In this document: positions 1-12,400 of the stretch, piece after piece
Layout: the number at the start of each line of letters is the position of its first letter
How positions within the stretch are numbered: position 1 is the first letter of the stretch
Source of the DNA: Xiphophorus maculatus
Taxonomy: Eukaryota; Chordata; Actinopteri; Cyprinodontiformes; Poeciliidae
Length of the DNA stretch: 64,000 bases
Reading direction: 5' to 3'
Assembly (NCBI RefSeq): GCF_002775205.1
Contig: NC_036451.1
Coordinates: 21,066,351-21,130,350 of the forward strand
Program-made: the position numbers and the translations under genes
The notes under the pieces: model-generated
The model's input: the letters and a program-made list of their open reading frames with translations, nothing else
What the model was told of the DNA's origin: nothing
The model's database searches: none

Positions 1-442
1 TAGATGTTACATTTCTTCCAAAGTAATCAACTTGTGTGAACTTGCATCCCCAAGCTTTAATAGACATACTAGGATTAAATCTGGCATTTCCAAAGCCTTA
101 ATCTTTAAACATAACAATAGGTCTCATACCAACAAAAGTAGCTGCCAATGCTGTGTGACTAATGTGAGCAATTTCTTACTCACAAGAAGACAAATGTCAA
201 ATGAAATAAGTTGTACTAAATGTTCCACTTTTTGACCTCTTTGATGAACACCAATCAGAAAATTTTTTATAACACTTAACACATAACAACAATTTCATTT
301 AGTTATGAATCATACTCAAGATGTTTTAAAAACGAAATAATTTTTCACTAATGGGCAGCTTTTTGGCTTACACAATCCCTTTTCTAAATTCTCTTGATGC
401 AACTGGAAGTTTGTGCTTTTTGTTTTTGAGTCGACTGACTAC
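1..442 (-). other. ipo13 intron after the last visible exon (partial)
   Basis: The donor GT follows the exon ending at 443. The rest to the window edge is AT-rich and holds no exon I could match to the remaining importin-13 C-terminus. Confidence 0.7.
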
Positions 443-3400
443 CTGTCGTGTCAGGTCAAGAGCTGATGCCTGGGGAATTGTACTGTACATCTGGCCAAGC
501 ATCTCGCTTAGCTGAGACACCATGGGGGCAAAGTCATGCAGGAGGGTCTTCACAGATTTCTCGAAGATGGCACACACCGCCTGTGAAACATCGAAGACTG
601 AGATGTGTGGGCCGCAGACACAGAGAGGTGACTGGACTTGGCTCGGCGTGTCTACGTACCTCCACGACCTGCGAGTCATTCAGCCACTTGCTCAGAACCT
701 TTTGTATGAGGGCAAAAACCTGCTGCAAAACGACCACCACCTAAAAACACAGGAAACAATGTGGAGAGAACACAGTCACTGAAAAAGTAAAGAAAAACGG
801 TAACTAACAGGAAAACAGCCTCTAACATTTGTACTAAACAGGTCAGCAGCAGAATTACAATGACTGAAGTTGATGTTTTAGGAAAAGAAAGTCATATTGT
901 CCCAAGAATTATGTGGCGTTTAAATCTCCAATACTGTCATGTACCTTTGAGTGATGCATTCACTATGCTATCAGCCATCTTTACATTCAGTTTGTCAGTG
1001 ACTGTCCTCCTAAACTACTAACTAACTATGAGTCTAGTTATGGTGTGTAGTGGCAGACCGGATTTGGTCCTGGAGGGGGTGGGGTTGCTTTGACAGGTGG
1101 TGCAGAGCCGTCAGCCGACTCATCGTCCTGCTTGCTGATGTCGAGCGTAGTGAACAGGTTGGACAGCAGCCCCAGGATGTGAATGATTGCCAGCTTATTG
1201 GAGGGATTAGGCTAAAGGGAAAAAAAAAAAAAAAAAAAAAAAAAACAGAAGAGAAAGACAATTTAACCCCAACAAGGATTTTTCTTCCACTCGTTCCAAT
1301 GTTCATTCTGTGCCTCAGTGAAAAAGACTGTAGGAATAAGAGTTATCTATTTTACTATGCATAGAAACATTTTGCTAAGAGGAAAAACGGCATAATTACA
1401 TTTATATAATTCAGCTTTAAGAAATTAGCACCTTAAATTATTTTGGGTTTTTTATTTATTAAATCCTATGTAAATCAGTCAGTGTTATAGTGTTCTTGTT
1501 TTTATTTAAAAATTAAGAAGAGCAAATTCAACAACAAGAAATCAGAAAAAACACATTTTATGTCAAAAGTTAAAGAGTAACTTCTCATCCCACAATGCAG
1601 TGTTTATGTAAAGTTAGAGGAAAGAAGAAGGAGGAGGCTCTATGTACACCAGGGCTCTGTTGAAAGACAAGCACCACAGCTGCCATATTTTCTTTTCAGT
1701 GTGTTAACATCTGTGATCAAGCTCTGATCTGTGAAATTTCCTCTGTGGACACTCAGGTGGTCTGGGCATCATCACAGCAACTTGTGTGTGCAGCTCGACA
1801 GCAATAAAACATTAAAACGATGCACAGTCACAATAAATGTTCATTTTAATATTGAGATGGTTAATATTTAAGTGCACTTGATGCTAAATATGTTCAGTTT
1901 GTAGAATAAACTGTCACTGATTCTGCCAACGTTCAACAGACTGAGCAGCAAACAAAACTTGGAGAACATCTCCTACCCGATGTGGCGATTCAGATGCATT
2001 ATGGGATTACCTACTCATACAGTTAGAATCCATAAAAATACAATCTTATGACCTGAAATAAAACTGTAAAGCAGCAGGGTCAAATAACAGACTTTGAGCG
2101 TCACGTGTCGGCCTATTTCTAACTGACTGCTGAACAATCACGGCTTCAACAGGGCAAAATCAGTGTCACCATGGAGACATAACACAGCCAACAATCAGAA
2201 TAACAAACAACACACCTGCCACACCCACTGATTATAACACCTCCTACTATTCTTCAGATTTTGACTAATGCCTCTCTGTATAACGGTCTGTCTAGAAAAT
2301 TAAAATTATGTGATCTTATTGAGCTCAGTGACTCATCCGAGTGAATCAATCGTTTTCCTTTTTTGGTCATCGCCTTCAGACGTTGTGCTCTTTTACCCTT
2401 GACGTAATGGAAGCCGAAGGTCTCCCCACTAGGTGCCAGTATTTGGCCGGCTCCAGACAGACAGAGCACCTGACTGCTTCGGCTGACGTAATGTCAGGAC
2501 AACATGAAGCTCAGTAAAAACAATAAGAAGGGGAGAAAGTTAGGATGGATCAGAGAGCGTGTTATTATAGAACATAGAAACACAAAGAAATAAACAACCT
2601 ATAACCCAAAGACGTCAGAAGAAAATCTTTTACACAAAAAGCAAATAAACTGATTTTAGATGCATATAGCTCCTTCTTTATACAATCCAGAAGGATCGTT
2701 TCTAATATTAAAGATATTCAAGTTGATTCTAATTCCATTTCTGAATGACTGCATGTTGCACGCACAAAGGCCTGACCTACTGTAAGTGTGTTTCTGGGGA
2801 TGTTTTTCCTAATACATTTATTTCATTCAAGAGTCAGTGCTTGCATTAGTCAGAGAAAGTACGTCTTTGGTGATCCAACATGAGTCACTTGCCAATGGTG
2901 CAGGGTCAAACCCAATCTGGTCCTGCAGCGAGTCGCTCCACTGCAGTGACACCACGCAGACAGAAAGCCTGTCCCTTTTGGCCAGAGTCCATCTGTGCAT
3001 GCTGTGTCTCTGTGTGCGCAAACGCGTATGCGTGCGTGTGTGTGAGTGTGTTGTTTTGCATTGGGTGTGAACTGACCGTCTCATCAGCTAGCTTCTCTAG
3101 CTGCTGAATGTAGGGGGTGATGAGGGAATGAAGGTTTCTCAAGATGTCCTCCACAGGCAGAGCGGAAAGCAGGAATCCCAGAGCCTGCATCAGCCACATG
3201 CACTGACTGGTCTGTGTGAAGAGACCGTTTATGCAAACAATAAGCTTTCAGTCAATAATATGTCTACAAGAAAAACTGCAAACATGTTTCAGAGAGCAGA
3301 GTCTTTCATGATATGGCATTTGAAGTTTAAATGCCTGTGAAATGCACAAAAAAAACAGAGATACAAACCTTGTGGATCTGTTTTATAAGCACCTCCTTCA

Positions 3401-6400
3401 GGGACAAAAAAGACAAAAAGAGCAAGAGCTCTATTATTCAATAGAAAAAACAAAAAGTAGCTTTAAACAAAACGCAACTGGAACTATTTTTAAGCTCAAC
3501 TGATGTTATTTCTGGAATATAAAAACACCTTGAAGAAGACGTAGTGTAATCACAGATGCACCAATCAGAATATTGTGACAAATCTCAGCTTTTATGTCAA
3601 ACTTTGAAGTGCTGGCACTAATTTTGGCAGACTCAAACTTCCCCTCAAGAGCTACAGTCATAATACATCAGAAGATGGGGTCTGATGAGGCTCACTGGTC
3701 AGATTAAAATTACCCTTAAAAATAACTTTTAATCATGTATTACTTTTCATTAAACCCACATTTCGGTATAAAATGTTTTTTATTGACCTGATTTAATATT
3801 TCAGTATTAAATGTCATCTTTTCATTAGCTCTAAGCAGAAAGTCATAGTTAACAAGAATAAAGGATTGAAAACATCGGTCTGGATGTAATTAATCTATAT
3901 AATGTGTTCCACTTAGTGGGTTGAGAAAACCTCTCAATAATATTCTAATTTATTGAGCATGACTGATTATCATAAATGGCATAAAGCAGATTATCCTGCC
4001 ATGATGATCTCAAATATTCTCAATAGAAGATCAGATCAGATATCACATTGCATGAGTCTGTACCTGCAAAAGCAAAATTGCAACAAAATTAAAGTTTTGA
4101 ACTTTCTTTAGCATCTTCTAACAGCAATTAACACTACAGAGTGAATTCCCTAGAGGTATAAAACTGAAAAATTTGCAACAAAGCAACTTTACTGTTGTGC
4201 ATTTAGCTTTTGTGTTATCTGCAGAAGTCTTGCTCTCTCTCTCTCAGCCTTAATGAAACAGGACATGTTGTAGAAAATGCAGTTTACCTAAAAAGGCTTC
4301 TTACATCGCTGGGCTTCCTTTTTAACACCTCATTGATACTGAAAACAAATAACTGAGTCTTCTTCCATCAGTAACAACATCCACGTAAAAAAAAAGTGTT
4401 GCTAGCCCTTCTTATCAACTTCAACAAATCGTGGATCAGTTTTCGACTGACCAGTCAGCTCCAATTGAGCTGAAAATCATCAGTTTCTAGACAACATTTA
4501 CTTCATCTGGCCATCATTTCAAGGCAGAAAATAAAAACTGTATGTAAATGTCCACTTACCTGAGAAACTGCTACGATGTTGGTTGCGTAGGGTGGCAGGT
4601 CATATTTGCATTCCCTGCAGATTTTTTTTAAGGTCGAAACAGACGATACGGAAAGGTCTGGATTTCCTAATGCTTGTAAAACCAAAGGCAGGACACTGCT
4701 GAGCATCACTGGATGATCCGCTAACCATTCAGCCAGAGCGCCTACAGAGACACCATGAATTCATTTTTCAGACAGGAAAAAATAATATATATTTTTGTCT
4801 TGACATCTGTCACCTTACCTATTGTGAACATGACCGTATCGGCTAACTGGACATTGTTGATGCTGATTCGAGGGATGAGTCCTATCAAGCCTGGGATGAC
4901 GTCAGAATAGTTTACATCTATTGTTTCTGCTATAGACTGGAAGCCATACAGCAAAGCTTCTGTGTGCTAAAGGAGATGAATATAAATTTATGGGGAAAGA
5001 AAAAGAAAAATATTCTTTACTTTGGGTTATTATGCATATTTTTGTCAAATCTTTTCCAAAGCTAAGACTTTTTTGAGCAGAAAACGGCTTACACTCCTTC
5101 TTTTTAACATCGCTAATCCATCTCACTCACCTGCCATGATGTAGGCTGCTCTGTATTCGTCAATAGCCTCCCTAGTTTATCGTACAGGTTACTCAGCAGC
5201 TCTGCTCCCAGCATCTCATACACATACATGAGTGTGTCTGAGATGTCCACCCTGAAGGACAGAGGAGTGCAGACAGACATTTCAGGCGAGTTGCAGTCTC
5301 GAAATCCTACTTGTTAAATCTGTGTCAGACAGGTTTTGCCCCCCCCCTCAGCCACCAGTGCGTTTAGAGTCCATTAGAGAGAGAGACACTCATTTGCTGA
5401 CCAATCATCCAGTCAGTGAGTAATTTCAGATAGAGATGAATCAGGAATACAAATCAGGGAAAACAAGCACAAGTATATGCACCTGTAAATCCTGAACTGC
5501 TCCTTCTCATCCGAGGACCAGGACGCATATTCCTGGTCCGAGGGGAACTGGGCTTTGTGAAGCAGCACATCCACCAACTGGAAATACACTGGCCTGTAGA
5601 CCTGGAGGTACACTGCCTGCTTATCTGACTCAAATGACATGATTTCATCCTGAGAAAAAAGTAGGCACAAAGCAGGTATTTTTATGTTATAAAACTCCTC
5701 TTAATACCACTAAAAAGGGGAAATTTTCAAAAACTGTGTTTTATACATGGGAAAACAAATATTTAGGGTTATTACACTCTGAGACAAATAATGTGTCAAT
5801 ATATCCATATACTTGCTTTGACATGATTCCCAATGGACATCGTCCTGTGTTTTATTAACTTTATATCCTGAAAGTAATTCAACTTATCTTTCTCCACACA
5901 AATGAACCTTCTGCTTACAGGTTTAATTTCTAAGAAAAAGTTGTGGTTGTTTTGAAGCAATCTGATTGGCTAACAAAGGTTTTAGCTTTGTGCCACACTG
6001 CCAACGTACCATGTAAGACAAATGAAAAATATTTCAAAAGAAGGACCAAAGTAGAAGTAGGTAAATGTTCAAATGTCATCATTCAAAGCTGTTCTTACCT
6101 GTAGTGTGTACCAGAAGGTTAGTGTAAGGGAGCTAGTGGTCTCATTGACTGGATAATGGCCGGGGATGCCTGTACAAAACATGATCATGTTGACTAAAGC
6201 CAGGAAGCTCTGCCAGTGATCCACCTGCTCCAACAGAGTCCTGCAGGCACCAAGATGAGGCGAAGGCACAAAGGAAGCAAATGGGGGTTAGACGTAATGA
6301 AACACGATCACAGGATCACTTAAGGATTCTTTTTTTATATCAATATCATAACATCTGCCGAAACACAGACACACCTAGAGTGGTTCTCTCCCAGAGTCAC

Positions 6401-9400
6401 AGCGATCCGGCAGATCCCATGACAGGTCTCCATGTCTCCATTCTGCACAGCCTCCCTCAGCTGATCCTGGAGGGCCAACACTCGAGGAACCAGCTTCAGT
6501 AATGTGTTCACATATCTACAAACCATGAACAAAAGCTCTGAATATTTTCTGTGTCAAGACCTGAATGCATGAAGTACTACTATTTTAAAATAATTGAATA
6601 TACAGCAGGAAAAACACAGCAAGCAAAAAGTGGAGGAAATATTTACTGCCGAGTCGAAAACTAACTCACGCTCTTCATGGCCAGCTTGATGGATTTATAT
6701 TTTGTTCCCCCAAGACAAACATTTCTTTCAAATCATATTTCAGTCCAACCTCTGATCTCTGATCCAGCACACCCACCAAAAAGATCCCACATATCTACCA
6801 GGGAACCAGAAAATCTATTCAAAGCCCCTTCTTGGAGCTACACCACTGTCAGTAATAGTCATGTCTACTAGCTGCTGTCTCAGCTGTTAATAATTCCCCT
6901 CACTCTGGAGAAATCACACACACACACTTACACACACCCAGCTCCTCATCTGCACATGACATCTTTAAACATCATTCCTCCTGTCATCATCGCTGACAGC
7001 GAGGGTGGGAGAGACTTGGAGAGACTTTTGGAGATGAAGGACCAAGTATGTGTTCCCTGAATGTCACATAGAGGATTGTGTATGAGTTGTAAGCTATATA
7101 ACACCTCCCCAAAGGGTTTGTGGTACGTGGTTCAACTTTCAGAAGAACGGCAATAAGGGTTTTGGTCAAGGCTGATGAATATTCATCAACGCCGCATAAA
7201 GGTTGTTGGGACTTTGGAAGCATTTAAACCGACTAACAATGTCGAAAAGCAAAAGAACGCTCATACTGAGAGCTGAACTATTTTCTTGAGACAGAATCAA
7301 ATATTCCTCGAAATCGTTCTCTACATATTTTTCATTGTTGAATTCCCTAAAGTCAAAATTCCAAAATACTTTGTGATTGTTTTTTGTCATTCTTTAATAT
7401 TTCCTCAGACGTCGTAGTCTGAACATGGAAATTTTAAAGGCCACCAGATAGACAGATGGATAGAAAATTGGCTAACATATTAATGAATGAATAAACAAAA
7501 GGATGGACAGATGGACAGATTGATTTGTTTGTCAAACAGACAAACAAATCAATGGATACACATGAACAAGGACGGATAACCTGAAGGACCAATGGACGAA
7601 CACTGTAGATGGATCCATGCGTGCATGTATGAATGGATGCCATGCACCTGGATGGACAGATGAATGGATGGAATGATTCGGACAAAAAGACAGAAATAAA
7701 GTCAGGAAGAATAAACCTTTCTTCATAATCCATTTTGTTTTTGTGCGTTTATCCTTATTTAAACTGAAAGCTTTGTGGCAAACGTTTAGCTTGTGTAGTA
7801 GCCATTCAAACTAGAAACTGGCGTTTAGGTATATTATTAGCATATCATTAGAATATTTTAGTAATATCTTACTGATTATTCTGATGATTATCGTAACTAG
7901 ATTAAAAAATAATAATAAACATAAAATCTGCACATTTTGCAGAGTTTTCATTTAACCACTTAAGTTCATGTTATACAATATAAAAAATATATAAAAATCC
8001 AAATAAACAAATAACTCAATTAATAAAAAAAAACAAAAAACATTTTATTGCCTAAAATGCAATGTCAGCTAAGCATTCCTTTAGCGAATGCTTAATCATT
8101 TGTAGAAAAGAATGCATCTGCAGCCAGAGCATATTTACACAGAAATAAGTTTTTTCATCTTTAATGCAAAATGAGCATTATTCCTAATGAGGTTTTGGCT
8201 TAGCTACTGCTCTGAGGTTGTTCTCTCAGCAAATGGCCTTTTAAGAGTGTGTACTCCAGCTAACAATTATTCCATTAAATAAATTAGTTGACAAATATTT
8301 CTATAAACTAGCAGGGCTGTAGCAATACACTAATCTCACAATACAATACGATAAGCTATATCCTGCGCACAATATGATTTATATATAACAATATTCAGCA
8401 AACGATACATTTTTAAGATTTTCTGAAATATTTTAGGGACAGAGTGATTTTGGTGACATTTTGTGACTGTTTCAAAGACATGAATTGAATTAATTGAACT
8501 GATGTTGTAATACAATAAATATTGTTTAATTCATGTGGATTTGACATAAAACTCAAAGTAGGATTTAATATATCCATCCTCACAGAAGAAAAATCAATAC
8601 TTTCTGAGGAAAAAAATGATCAATAAATATTGTAGAATCAATAAAATTACACAGCCCTATAAGCGAGTAATCACAATTTATTTGATTATTCGATTCAGCC
8701 CTAACACAAACCATGCAGATCTACTGCAAAATAGGAAATTGTCATTGAACAAAGGATCAGCTTTCTATTGAAGAGTAAGTTGAGAAGGAAACAAATGCGT
8801 TAAAAAGAAAGAAGACATTTAAATCATATAAAAATGATGCTCCTCTCACGTTAAGTTCACTAATTTCACTCCAGACCTTTTATGAGCTGAGAAATCTTTC
8901 ATATGGCCGTCTCATATAAAGCAAATCCTCAAATCAGCAGTGCAGGGTGAATGAGCCTCTGTTGAAATGTGGTCAAGATAAAAAAAAAAGTCAAACTTGT
9001 GTTACTACTGGACTATACTCTGTGTTTGACCAACTTTAGAAGCGATGCCAGGAATAGCTCTCATCTTCACTGTCTGAGTGATGGTGTGTGTGCGCGCGTG
9101 GGTGTGTGTGCATTTACACACTCTACAGATCATTTATTTTTAATAAGGTGCCTTTCAGACAGAGGTCATGCACTCTCAGTGCAGGAGAAGGAGTGCTTGA
9201 TGTGTATGGAGGAGCAATGAACAGCCAAGAATGGATCTGTTTGCATTTATTCATTTCTGCTAAAAAAAAAAAACAATAAAAAAAACCAAGAAACTGATGA
9301 CATTCAAGAGATTTCTCTGAGACCATCTGCTGCAGATGCATCTCCACTAACTCATCATCTCCTTTTCTTGCTTCCTTCCAGATGTTTTACACAGACTCCT

Positions 9401-12400
9401 CCTTTAATGTCTCCTTCTCCCTCCCACCCCCATTCCCTTTGTCCCTCTGTTCCCCTCTGCAATTACCGCAACGCTCTGAGACAGGGGAAACGGGTTGCCT
9501 GGCAACAGGATGCAGCTGGACCAATAGCATTCCCCCAAATGAGTTGACTGTAATGTGTTTAAACAGAGAAAGAGAACAAGAGACAGGAAGGAGGGCTTAG
9601 AACTGATGGTGAGAGATGAGAGGGAAAGAGTAGAAAGAAGCGGCCAAACAGGGAGAGAAAATAAAATACAAGGCCAGGAGCATGGAGGATGGAAGATGAT
9701 GAGCTTTGACATCCTTTATAAAGATGAAGGGGGGGGGGGGAAGTCTTGTAACTCGTTCAATACATTAATCTGTTTCCATTAATCGTGGATGCTCTATACT
9801 GTACTGCTGAACAAGAAGAGTTGACAACTTTTACATGTCAAAAGAGCAACGACAGTCATCCTGCATTGTGGCTGCTACTTAAAAGGCATCAATGTGCCGA
9901 ACCATCTGTTTGACAAGATGCCATTGTGTTCAAAGTGACCTGCCAGCAGCAGCAGCCAGAAGCAGCACCCCAGTCTGAGGAGCGGAGAATAAAACCGTAT
10001 ATTCCTGGGCAGCTTCACACCTTCCCCCAGTCTTCCGCCTTCACACAGCTTCCTCTCTTTTTCTCTTAGCTCAGTTCCCCCCCCACCACCCCCTGTCCGC
10101 TCTGTCTCTAGGGGAGGGGTAATGGGTGCCTGCCATGTCTGAATCAACCAGGGCATGATGACATCTCTCCCCCAGATCTGTAACCATAGTAACACCATCC
10201 AACCGAGAAATGCTGCTTTCCTCCTCTCGGCTGTGAGCTTGCCCTGTACCAGTCCCTTTCTTCCTTTCATCCATCTATCGCTTCCTGGTGTTTTCCAGTA
10301 CCGACCCAGACAATTCTTTTTGTCCCCCCACATATTGTGTCTTCATTCTACTCCAGCATTAAATCAAGTGTAATTTTTTTTCTCACGACCACAACATTCA
10401 GGGGTAATAGGCAGCAAAACGACAAGCAAACCTTTGGGAATCGGGTTGAGAAATGGCGTTGACTACAGCCTCTACTGCCGTGTCAAAGAGCTCCGGGTCG
10501 GACAGGGCGCTGAAGCAGTCGTGCACCAGTCCTTCGCTCTCGTTGAGGGGCACGTCCAGCAGCACCCATGACGACAGGCAGCGCAGCACGCGGGCTTTAA
10601 CCGCCCCGGGGCTATCGGCCCGCCGCAGCAGTTGTTGCAGTAAGGGGCAGACTGACCCCCACTCTCGGCCCAGGGCTCCCCGCACCTGAACGTGCAGCAA
10701 ATGACAGACCGAGAATCACTTCATGTCGCTCAGGCTATGGAGGTGTTCCAGATGTTTCAAATTACGATACATTTCAAGTGTTCATGTCTTTGATGAGTCT
10801 GGCATAATTCAGTTTCTGAGAAGATCGGATTACCGGTACATAAGATGAATGAAAAAGATTTTCATATTGAAATATCAGCAAACAGAAAGCCATGTCCATG
10901 TACTGCACAGTGTAAGCTCTCAATACTTGGTTGTAATCCTGTTGTTTGTGCACCTTTTTTGGCCATACTTTTTCCTTCCACTGAACCTTCCCTTACTAGG
11001 TGAGCTCACAAGCTTCTTTAAATTGCTGCTGAGATGTCAAATCAAGAGTCTTCCTCATGATTGTTTTTAGGCCATAAACTGGCCTAAAAACAAAGGACTT
11101 AAGCTTAAGCTTTTTAGTCCTTTGTAATATTCTACTTTTCTGGGATACTGTATTTTAGGTTTTCTTTGCCATTGGGCAGAAATCATCAATTGAACAAAAA
11201 TAAAAGCTTGAAATATATCAATTTGTGATACAAGTTTGATGTTTTAAATTAAAAATTATTGAGATGAACTTGTATTTTTCAGACATCATTTTGTGAACTG
11301 CATTAAGTGCAGTAACCTGCAATATACTGTATATGTTACTTCTGCAACTAATGATTACTTTAATAATTGATTATTGTATAGAATATCCTGACGATTAATT
11401 GGATTTTAAAAATTTGCACAGTCTACAGATTTTTCATTTAACCACTTAAGGTTACTTTATACAATGTCAGAAATACCTTAAAATATGAAATTAAACAATT
11501 AATTAAATTCCTTTTTTAAATTAGACAAACATTTTCTTTCCTAATCCTATAGTGGATTTGGTCTGGATGAAGCTAAAACTATGCCACTCTATGCCACCGT
11601 GCTGGTGAAGCACGGTGGAGGCAGTGTCATGATGTTCAGGGGTTTGAAACATATTTACAGACAAAGGTGTTTTTATATTAAATGCAAAATGTATAATTTT
11701 TTTTGTACAATTTTGGCTTAATGCTCTGAATATCTTGTTCTTTCAACGAATGGCAATTTTTAAGAGTCTGCATACTCTAGTTAATGATTATTCAATTACC
11801 AGATTAGTTGACAATTACTACAACAGTTGAGTCATAAAGAAAAATCTGATTAATCATTAGTTCTAATATATACGTATGTGTACAATACATACTAATATTT
11901 ATGGCTGTGCTGCCTTTTTTAGTCTAATATGTTATTTTTCCACCTACTACTATATCTAACTAATAACTAATAACTAAGATTGTTACTATTATTGAGTTTT
12001 TGAGGATCATGTACCTTTCTTTAAATAATAAAATCTGTGTTCATAACAGTAAATACAGATTTTATTTTGTTTTTGCGAACACAGAGGTCTGGAAAGCAGC
12101 AATAATTCAGACAAGCATTAACAGCAAACAGCTGGAGCTGACCCGGGCAGACCTTACCTGTCCCTTTCGGTACTGCGGCAGGCGGCTGGTCTGGAACTCC
12201 TCGGGCAGCACAGTGAGCAGCTCCAGTAAAGCCAGGCAGCGTGCCCGGCCGTCCACCCCTCCCCCCTCCTCCTGAAACACCCGGACCATTTCCGCCACGG
12301 CGCCGGGCCAGGCCTCTGGCATCGTGTTGAGCGCCAAAGAGGCCAGCGCCACGCACAGCCGGGTGAGAACCATCTTGGAGCCGGAGGAGAAGCAGGCTAT

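Larger units (their letters stand above)
6516..10431 (-). other. ipo13 intron with nested repeats and a candidate regulatory segment
   Basis: A 3.9-kb intron between the exons ending at 10432 and starting at 6515. It contains a degenerate GGAT/GACA-type tract at 7440-7690, a repeat at about 7850-8703 interrupted by a MITE, a short CA run near 6918-6940, and a GC-richer segment at about 9440-10350 with an X-box-like palindrome. Confidence 0.6.

Noticed and set aside
2254..2469. 71-codon minus ORF in an ipo13 intron
   Set aside because: No importin-13 similarity, no splice sites in phase with neighbouring exons, which join without it.
9875..10333. 152-codon minus ORF in an ipo13 intron
   Set aside because: Low-complexity Gly/Arg composition from a C-rich segment, no family resemblance and no fit with flanking exon phases.
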